Shown here: positions 1-4,896 of the stretch, one piece after another
Layout: each line of letters starts with the position of its first letter
How positions within the stretch are numbered: the stretch's first letter is position 1
From: Nitrososphaerota archaeon
GTDB taxonomy: Archaea; Thermoproteota; Nitrososphaeria; Nitrososphaerales; CADDZS01
Assembly (NCBI GenBank): GCA_027886785.1
Contig: JAPCJV010000146.1
Location: forward strand, 1-5,715
Length of the DNA: 5,715 nucleotides
Direction: 5' to 3'
The notes under the pieces: model-generated
The model's database searches: none
Told to the model about the DNA's origin: nothing
What the model saw: only the letters and a program-made list of their open reading frames with translations
Program-made: the position numbers and the translations under genes

Positions 1-104
1 CCCTGGGAGGGATTGCGATTTCGTGAGTCAGGGAAGGAGAAAAAGAAGTGGGGGCAATTTCTATCAAAGTCTAAATGACTTTGCCTGATTTCTATTTCAC
101 GTTG

Positions 105-117
105 AAAAAAGATATTA
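105..117 (+). promoter_or_regulatory. Possible archaeal TATA-like promoter element for the small plus-strand gene
   Basis: An A-rich stretch running into GATATTA lies about 22-29 bases upstream of the ATG at 134 and about 40 bases upstream of the TTG at 152. In archaea transcription usually starts about 25 bases after the TATA centre, which would put the start near 134-138. The match to the usual TTTAWA-type box is only fair, and no clear BRE is visible. This is inference from composition and spacing. The preceding bases, 1-104, hold nothing I can name. Two plus-strand frames stay open from the left edge to stops at 76-78 and 89-91, so the end of an upstream gene is possible but undecided. 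Confidence 0.3.
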
Positions 118-151
118 GTGCCTCAGGAAGTACATGTCTTAGGCTTTTTCT

Positions 152-400
152 TTGGTCCGCAGAAAAAAGCGAGACATTTATGGTAATTGGGTCTGGGAGG
201 ACATCGATCTAGGGACCAAATCAAAAGAGGAAACTGAATACGGGGGTCCTATAGAAGCCTCGGAACTCGGATCTCAAGGGCTGGAATGGCGGGATTATCT
301 TGCCCTTGTTCTTGCGTCTCTCGAGACTTTTTTGCTTCCATTCGTGGTTTTGATTCTAATTCTTCTCGGATTGATCTTAGTTCTTGCTCTAGTAAGATAA
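152..400 (+). CDS. Small tail-anchored membrane protein of unknown function
   Basis: This 82-residue protein is not a family I recognise. Residues 1-8 are very basic (RRKKR near the start). Residues 9-48 are polar and acidic with several Trp (N-W-V-W-E-D-I-D). Residues about 58-81 are a strongly hydrophobic Leu/Ile/Val helix ending in VR at the C-terminus. By the positive-inside rule the N-terminal part should face the cytoplasm, making a single-span, tail-anchored protein. TTG at 152 is the only plausible start left in frame, because the better-placed ATG at 134 is followed two codons later by TAG (140-142). No Shine-Dalgarno precedes the TTG. An AGGA at 125-128 is well placed for the ATG at 134 instead. 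The gene may therefore be longer in relatives, damaged, or affected by a sequence error. It converges on ATPase F with a 27-base gap, so it is not in the transporter operon and no functional link is implied. Its composition looks protein-like, and the basic head, acidic middle and membrane tail argue for a real gene. Confidence 0.6.
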   Translation: MVRRKKRDIYGNWVWEDIDLGTKSKEETEYGGPIEASELGSQGLEWRDYLALVLASLETFLLPFVVLILILLGLILVLALVR

Positions 401-419
401 AATTTAGGCCAGGTCACGA

Positions 420-425
420 TTTTTT
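420..425 (+). terminator. T-tract terminator candidate after the small gene
   Basis: Six consecutive T on the plus strand lie 20 bases after the TAA stop of the small gene, inside the 27-base convergent gap. Archaeal RNA polymerase commonly terminates at T-rich tracts without a hairpin, and no strong hairpin is seen here. On the minus strand only a run of four T (399-402) follows the ATPase F stop, so the operon's own terminator is weak or lies inside the small gene. Confidence 0.4.
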
Positions 426-427
426 AA

Positions 428-1453
428 TCATGCCGGAATTCTCTCGCTCATTTCCAGTTCTCGTCTGCTTTTGAAATCAATGTTATAGTGGCACTCAATC
501 CAATGCCCCGGTTCAATTTCCACTAGCGGGGGAAATTCTTCCGTACATTTGCCAGTTGTATATGGACATCTCGTTCTGAATCTGCAACCGCTTGGGATAT
601 CAATCGGGCTGGGCACATCGCCCTCGAGGACTCCCAATTCTTTTCTTTTTTGCGGATCGGGATTGGGAACCGACGAAAGAAGGGCGTAAGTGTATGGGTG
701 TTTTGGATTTTCGTAAATTGTCTGCATGTTACCGATTTCGACAATCCTTCCCAGATACATCACGGCGACACGGTCACACATGTGTCTGATCACTGACAAA
801 TTATGAGAAATGAAAAGATACGTCAAGTTGAAGTCGTGCTGCAGCTTTTTCAAGAGGTTTAGAATCTGTGCCTGGACCGAAACGTCAAGGGAGGATGTCG
901 GTTCGTCTAGTAAAAGGAATTGGGGATTTACTGCAAGGGCCCTGGCGATTGCCACCCGTTGTCTCTGACCGCCACTGAATTCGTGTGGAAATCTGGAAAG
1001 ATGATCTTGATTCAGACCCACAGTTTCAATTAGCTTCTCCACTACTGCGTTGGATTCCTTCTTTGAAGAGGTCACTTTGTGAATTTTCATGGGCTCAGAA
1101 AGTGTCGATCGGATCGTCTGCCGCGGATCTAAAGAGGCATAAGGATCTTGAAAGACCATCTGCATCCTTCGGCGATAGGATTTCAAATCTCGTCCCTTAA
1201 GTTTTGTAATGTTGTTTCCGTCAAAGAAAATTTCCCCCTTCGTCACGTTTGTAAGCCTCATGAGCGATCGGCCCAGAGTTGTCTTACCTGAGCCCGATTC
1301 TCCCACCAGGCCCATAGTTTCACCCTTTTTGACACTAAGAGATACTCCGTCGACTGCTTTGACATTCGCGAGAGTCTTTCCCAATAGGCCACCCTTTAAC
1401 GGGAACCACTTGTACACGTCCTTGATTTCTATTAGATTTTGTTGGGCTTCCAT
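428..1453 (-). CDS. dppF: Peptide ABC importer ATP-binding protein, DppF/OppF type
   Basis: This is the second cytoplasmic ATPase of a Dpp/Opp-type importer. It should pair with ATPase D to hydrolyse ATP and drive uptake through the B/C permease. The 341-residue length is normal for the family. All nucleotide-site motifs are present: Walker A GESGSGKT (51-58), Q-loop Gln102, signature FSGGQRQRV (159-167), Walker B FLLLDEP (179-185, catalytic Glu184), D-loop SSLD (187-190) and switch His217. The C-terminal oligopeptide/dipeptide transporter domain runs from about residue 230. It contains NPKHPYT (249-255) and four cysteines, C290, C296, C303 and C321 (CX5CX6CX17C), matching the 4Fe-4S site reported in Dpp ATPase structures. 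An N-terminal FPLKGG stretch near residue 17 is typical of the F type. The ATG at 1453 lies 10 bases after the TGA of dppD, with no Shine-Dalgarno in the gap, which points to translational coupling. The substrate cannot be read from the ATPase. The family call is firm; the dpp name denotes the family, not a proven dipeptide substrate. Confidence 0.95.
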   Translation of the reverse strand: MEAQQNLIEIKDVYKWFPLKGGLLGKTLANVKAVDGVSLSVKKGETMGLVGESGSGKTTLGRSLMRLTNVTKGEIFFDGNNITKLKGRDLKSYRRRMQMVFQDPYASLDPRQTIRSTLSEPMKIHKVTSSKKESNAVVEKLIETVGLNQDHLSRFPHEFSGGQRQRVAIARALAVNPQFLLLDEPTSSLDVSVQAQILNLLKKLQHDFNLTYLFISHNLSVIRHMCDRVAVMYLGRIVEIGNMQTIYENPKHPYTYALLSSVPNPDPQKRKELGVLEGDVPSPIDIPSGCRFRTRCPYTTGKCTEEFPPLVEIEPGHWIECHYNIDFKSRRELEMSERIPA

Positions 1454-1463
1454 TTCATATCAA

Positions 1464-2600
1464 TCAATACAGATGACAAGCTACGAGATGGTTAGGGCGG
1501 GCTTCGACTAACGGGGGTTTTATTTGGGGACATTTCTCAAACGCAAAGGGACACCTGGGATGGAAGCGACATCCAGAGGGTGGATAAATCAAGTTGGGCA
1601 CGCTTCCTTTTATCGATTCCAATTCCGTCGAAGTCACATCAGGCTTGGGAACGGCCGCAAACAACCCCTTGGTGTAGGGATGTAGAGGGTTTTGAAACAG
1701 CTCAAATACGTCGGCCACTTCCACGATATTGCCTGCGTACATCACCGCCACCCGATCGCAAGTTTCAGCAACGACTCCCAGATCATGGGTGATCAAAATG
1801 ATCGAAGAATCTATTTTGTCCCGCAAATCCTTCAGAAGTTTCAATATTTGCGCCTGAACAGTAACATCAAGGGCGGTTGTAACCTCGTCAGCCAACAATA
1901 CCTTTGGCCGCCGCACAAGTGCCATTGCGATCATCGCGCGTTGCCTCATTCCTCCTGAAAGTTCGAATGGGTACATTTTGAATACTCTTTCCGGCTCTGG
2001 CAATCTTACAAGGTGCAAAAATTCGATCGCCCTAAGCCTCGCAAGTTTCTTGCCTTCGCCTTTACTTATCCTCCCCCCGGAACTTTTGATCTTCTCCAGG
2101 TTCGCTTTTTCTTTTTCGGCCCCGGAGTCTAGAGACGCATTATCTTCCAGGGAACGAGATTCGATAGCCCCGAGTCTTGACTCGACTAGTTCATCTTTGT
2201 ACACTTTGAGATTTCCAGTAAAGATTTCTGTAATCTGAGCACCGATCGTCATAACCGGATTCAGATAGGTCATCGGATCCTGGAAAACCAAAGCGATCTC
2301 CTTTAGACGAGCAATTCGAATTTCCTTTTTCGATCTTCTCAAAAGATCGCTACCGTTTAGCAGGACCTGCCCCTCGAGGATTCTCGAGTTTTCCGGAAGT
2401 AGCCCCGCTATAGCCAAGGCGGTTACGGATTTTCCGCAGCCTGACTCGCCAACTAATCCAAGGACTTCGCCCTTGTAAACGGTAAGATCTATCCCATCGA
2501 GGGCTTTCACGACACCCGCGTACGTGTTGAAGACTACCCTTAATCCCTTAACCTGAAGGGCGGGTTCACTACGCGATTTTTGTGTTTGAGTCTCCAACAT
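1464..2600 (-). CDS. dppD: Peptide ABC importer ATP-binding protein, DppD/OppD type, with charged insertion
   Basis: This is the first cytoplasmic ATPase of the importer and partner of ATPase F. Core motifs are intact: Walker A GESGCGKS (51-58), Q-loop Gln107, signature LSGGMRQRA (214-222), Walker B VLLADE (234-239), D-loop TALD (242-245) and switch His272. The C-terminal domain has NPLHPYT (304-310) and cysteines C344, C350, C357 and C375, with the same CX5CX6CX17C spacing as ATPase F. Two features are unusual. At 378 residues it is about 50 longer than E. coli DppD. The excess is a Glu/Lys/Ser-rich stretch at about 131-187, in the helical subdomain between Q-loop and signature. The residue after the Walker B glutamate is Val240, where Pro is usual. 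The ATG at 2600 follows the dppC stop by 49 bases without a Shine-Dalgarno. An A7 run preceded by CG lies about 28-36 bases upstream and could be a weak internal promoter. The protein is intact and probably active, since the catalytic glutamate and both half-site motifs are kept. Confidence 0.95.
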   Translation of the reverse strand: MLETQTQKSRSEPALQVKGLRVVFNTYAGVVKALDGIDLTVYKGEVLGLVGESGCGKSVTALAIAGLLPENSRILEGQVLLNGSDLLRRSKKEIRIARLKEIALVFQDPMTYLNPVMTIGAQITEIFTGNLKVYKDELVESRLGAIESRSLEDNASLDSGAEKEKANLEKIKSSGGRISKGEGKKLARLRAIEFLHLVRLPEPERVFKMYPFELSGGMRQRAMIAMALVRRPKVLLADEVTTALDVTVQAQILKLLKDLRDKIDSSIILITHDLGVVAETCDRVAVMYAGNIVEVADVFELFQNPLHPYTKGLFAAVPKPDVTSTELESIKGSVPNLIYPPSGCRFHPRCPFAFEKCPQIKPPLVEARPNHLVACHLY

Positions 2601-2649
2601 GTCTAGGACACAAGGTTACTATGCGCCATTTTTTTCGACTGAATTGATA

Positions 2650-3603
2650 TTAACGACGCAATCTCGGATCCAAAATGTCTCTTATTCCATCGCCTAAAAG
2701 ATTGAATCCGAGGGCTACTATTACAATAGTTAATCCGGGAAAAACGATGAGCCAAGGCGCAATAGAAACGAAACTTATTCCGTCGCTTACCAGTTTGCCG
2801 AGTTCGGGAGTTAGCGGACTGGGAGCGAATCCCAAAAACATCAAGGAAGAAAATGTCAGGATTACTCCCCCTATGTCAAGGGTAACTTGGACCAAAACCG
2901 GATAGATTGAATTCGGGATAATATGAAGGAACAATATTCGGAACCTGCTCGCTCCAGTCGAACGAAGCGCTTCGGCGTACGGTTTTTCTTTTTCAGTGAG
3001 AATCTGAGATCTCACAAGTCTGACATACAAAGGCCACCATACCACCAAAACTGCGACTGTTAACATCGTAAGATTCCTCCCGAAAACAGTCACCAAAACA
3101 ATTGCCAAGACCAATCCTGGAAACGCAAAGAAAATGTCTGTGATTCTAAGGATTGCTTCGTCCAAATAACCCCCCGCATAAGCAGCAACGGATCCAACCA
3201 CTACCCCGATTGCGAAGGCGGAAAGCACTATCGCAAAGGATATCGCCAGATCAATTGGCAAGCCCAGAATTATCATGCCCAGCACATCACGTCCGTATAG
3301 GTCGGTTCCTAATGGATGGATAGCGGTGCCGGGACAAGGTGCAATGTTGACCAAATTCCAATTTATTGCGGGATTATTCCAGCAGAGCTTGGATGAAAGA
3401 TCAGTAAATCTCCATGCGTTAGGATTAGTCAGAGAACCTGAAAAGATTGCTACAAAAACGGAGACAATAGCAATGGTAGTCCCTATCAGAACTAGAGGAT
3501 TTTTTCTGGCAAGATGGAGGGCGTATCTAATCTCCGCGGATCGTCCTGACCTGATTTTTTTCTGATTACCTTCCTCTCGGATCTCGAGCTCTTCCAGGGT
3601 CAT
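2650..3603 (-). CDS. dppC: Peptide ABC importer permease, DppC/OppC type
   Basis: This is one of the two membrane subunits forming the import channel. At 317 residues it is near the usual family length. A charged cytoplasmic N-terminus (1-34) leads to a first membrane helix at about 36-55. An external loop with C74 and C90 follows, then the family signature HPLGTDLYGRD (96-106). Further helices lie at about 117-142, 155-176, 178-197, 232-257 and 281-303. The cytoplasmic EAA loop that docks on an ATPase is EALRSTGASRF with HIIPN following (211-231, invariant Gly217). The late motif FLGFAPSPLTPELGKLV (256-272) and the ending LLGDGIRDILDPRLRR are typical of DppC. The gene starts 21 bases after the dppB stop, and GTGA just before the ATG is only a partial Shine-Dalgarno match. 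The close spacing to dppB and dppD supports one transcript. The two external cysteines could form a disulfide (inference). Confidence 0.95.
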   Translation of the reverse strand: MTLEELEIREEGNQKKIRSGRSAEIRYALHLARKNPLVLIGTTIAIVSVFVAIFSGSLTNPNAWRFTDLSSKLCWNNPAINWNLVNIAPCPGTAIHPLGTDLYGRDVLGMIILGLPIDLAISFAIVLSAFAIGVVVGSVAAYAGGYLDEAILRITDIFFAFPGLVLAIVLVTVFGRNLTMLTVAVLVVWWPLYVRLVRSQILTEKEKPYAEALRSTGASRFRILFLHIIPNSIYPVLVQVTLDIGGVILTFSSLMFLGFAPSPLTPELGKLVSDGISFVSIAPWLIVFPGLTIVIVALGFNLLGDGIRDILDPRLRR

Positions 3604-3624
3604 ATTTTCACGAATCCAAAAATA

Positions 3625-4743
3625 TCAGAATCTAATCCTAGGATCTAGGAATGCATACAAAACATCTACTCCAAGATTAGAAAGAACTATGATTAAAGCT
3701 ATGACCAAAGTGTAAAGTTCTAAAAAGTTGATGTCGACGTATAGCGAAGCGGACAATGCAGCGATTCCGATTCCCGGCCAAGAGAATACGTATTCTACGA
3801 CGACAACTCCGCCTAAGAGACTGGCCAGGATTATTCCGCTTATGGTAATTGCGGGAAGTAGCGCATTCTTTAGAGCGTGACGATAGATAACCGTTCTTTC
3901 CGCCAATCCCTTTGATCGAGCCAACAGAATGTAATCCTGCCGCAAACATTCCATCATGCTAGATCGAACTATCCTCGTCAGAGCGCCAAGTGTGGAAAAG
4001 CTCAGAGTAATCGCAGGTAAGGCGAGCGCGACTATAGAATCCCAAAAATACCCAGGGTTTCCAGCGATAATAGCGTCAAAGATAGGAGCGCCTGTAACCG
4101 CATTAACAGTACCTACGTTCCCTAAACATATACCACACGTAGTGCTCAACAATCCATTGGAAGGCAGTATTCCAGAATTGTTAACTCTCAGATACAGAAC
4201 GAAGGCTATTTGCAGAATGAAGGCAAGCCAAAAGACGGGCATCGAATAACCAGTTAGGGCAACTATTCTAGAGACATGGTCTGGAAGCTTATTGTTGCGT
4301 GTGGCCGATATTATTCCCATAGGAAGCGCGATAACTACTGTCAGTATGGAGCCAGCGATGGCGAGTTCGGCCGTGGCAGGAAATCTACTTGAAAATAGCT
4401 GCAAAGTAGTCTGTCCTGACCCAATGTCCGGGAGAAGGCTATACCCCCAATTCCCGGAAAAAACGTTTTGTAGCCACGAGAAATACTGTTGATACAAAGG
4501 TACGATACAACCATGAGCAGCTTGCCCGAAAGCGCTCCACGAAGGACAGGAAGGAGTGGCCACCCCCAAAGCCACTGCTAAACCTAGTTTCGTGGCATCA
4601 TTCATCCGCGGGGTAATGTAGGGAGCGAGCGCAAAGGTTGCCGGAAGAATTCCTCGGGTTAAGTAAAATACGATTACGCTTACGACAAATAAGACGAAGA
4701 CCATTAAGATGAGTCTTCGAACGACGTATTCGTAAAGCCTCAT
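3625..4743 (-). CDS. dppB: Peptide ABC importer permease, DppB/OppB type
   Basis: This is the second channel-forming membrane subunit, partner of DppC. At 372 residues it is somewhat longer than E. coli DppB, mainly through external loops. The N-terminal helix (about 9-29) begins with the typical short MRLYEYVVRRL leader. A long external segment (30-122) holds C66, C79 and the FSGNWGYSL motif (95-103). Further helices lie at about 124-147, 160-186, 235-256, 297-318 and 343-365. A second external loop (about 187-234) contains the close pair C203 and C206. The cytoplasmic EAA loop reads YILLARSKGL followed by RHALKNALLP (271-297). The ending FLDPRIRF is characteristic of the family. The ATG at 4743 directly follows a short TATATGTCTGA stretch without a Shine-Dalgarno. 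A TATA-like box about 30 bases upstream suggests near-leaderless transcription, separate from or in addition to read-through from the binding-protein gene. Confidence 0.95.
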   Translation of the reverse strand: MRLYEYVVRRLILMVFVLFVVSVIVFYLTRGILPATFALAPYITPRMNDATKLGLAVALGVATPSCPSWSAFGQAAHGCIVPLYQQYFSWLQNVFSGNWGYSLLPDIGSGQTTLQLFSSRFPATAELAIAGSILTVVIALPMGIISATRNNKLPDHVSRIVALTGYSMPVFWLAFILQIAFVLYLRVNNSGILPSNGLLSTTCGICLGNVGTVNAVTGAPIFDAIIAGNPGYFWDSIVALALPAITLSFSTLGALTRIVRSSMMECLRQDYILLARSKGLAERTVIYRHALKNALLPAITISGIILASLLGGVVVVEYVFSWPGIGIAALSASLYVDINFLELYTLVIALIIVLSNLGVDVLYAFLDPRIRF

Positions 4744-4769
4744 TCAGACATATATCCGCATTCAAGGAT

Positions 4770-4778
4770 GATAAAAAG
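4770..4778 (-). promoter_or_regulatory. Candidate archaeal TATA box driving dppB and downstream genes
   Basis: On the minus strand CTTTTTATC is centred about 30 bases before the dppB ATG. Archaeal transcription starts roughly 25 bases after the TATA centre, so the mRNA would begin about 5-8 bases before the ATG. This fits the missing Shine-Dalgarno. No strong purine-rich BRE is seen before it. An internal promoter here would uncouple transporter core expression from the binding protein. The evidence is spacing and sequence only. Confidence 0.45.
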
Positions 4779-4829
4779 CTGAGCCCTAGTAACCGTCTTC
4801 GAATGATTCAATGCCGAAAATGAATGAGG

Positions 4830-4861
4830 GGGTTGCGAGCTGGTGCTCGAAGTCACAACCC
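4830..4861 (-). promoter_or_regulatory. Bulged hairpin in the binding protein/dppB intercistronic region
   Basis: The arms GGGTTG (4830-4835) and CAACCC (4856-4861) enclose a perfect inner stem CGAGC/GCTCG (4836-4840 and 4845-4849) with a 4-base loop. A 6-base bulge (4850-4855) lies on one side only. That gives 11 base pairs, mostly G-C. In the operon transcript it lies 23 bases after the binding-protein stop. A run of four T follows about 10 bases later (4817-4820), so it could act as a weak terminator, an RNA-processing site or a 3' end stabiliser. The base pairing is directly visible; the role is inferred. Confidence 0.4.
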
Positions 4862-4874
4862 ACAATTTTGGAGA

Positions 4875-4896
4875 TTCTCTAGCTCAATATAGAGAA
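4875..4896 (-). repeat. Inverted repeat spanning the binding-protein stop codon
   Basis: TTCTCTA (4875-4881) and TAGAGAA (4890-4896) are perfect 7-base inverted arms with an 8-base loop. The TGA stop (4884-4886) sits in the loop. In the transcript it would form a small A/U-rich hairpin just ahead of the bulged hairpin at 4830-4861. It may help define the 3' end of the binding-protein message. Stems of this size can occur by chance. Confidence 0.3.

Noticed and set aside
1..33. CCCTG (1-5) and CAGGG (29-33) as a hairpin at the left edge
   Set aside because: A 5-base stem with a 23-base loop is weak and common by chance, and its context lies outside the window.
1..91. Two plus-strand frames open from the left edge, ending at stops 76-78 and 89-91, either of which could be the tail of an upstream gene
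   Set aside because: At about 25-30 codons each, neither can be preferred, and a short open stretch at an edge is expected by chance. The basic, Lys-rich tail in frame 1 is suggestive only.
523..2238. Several overlapping open frames of 60-100 codons opposite or out of frame with the ATPase genes
   Set aside because: They overlap intact genes with full family motifs and show low-complexity or mixed sequences without recognisable domains, so they are shadows.
2370..2390. Repeated CTCGAG palindromes inside dppD
   Set aside because: They fall in ordinary codons of the conserved ATPase core and show no wider pattern.
3636..3650. Inverted repeat TCCTA/TAGGA with 5-base loop near the dppB end
   Set aside because: It lies within codons for the conserved FLDPRIRF ending of the permease, so coding constraint explains it. 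No T tract directly follows.
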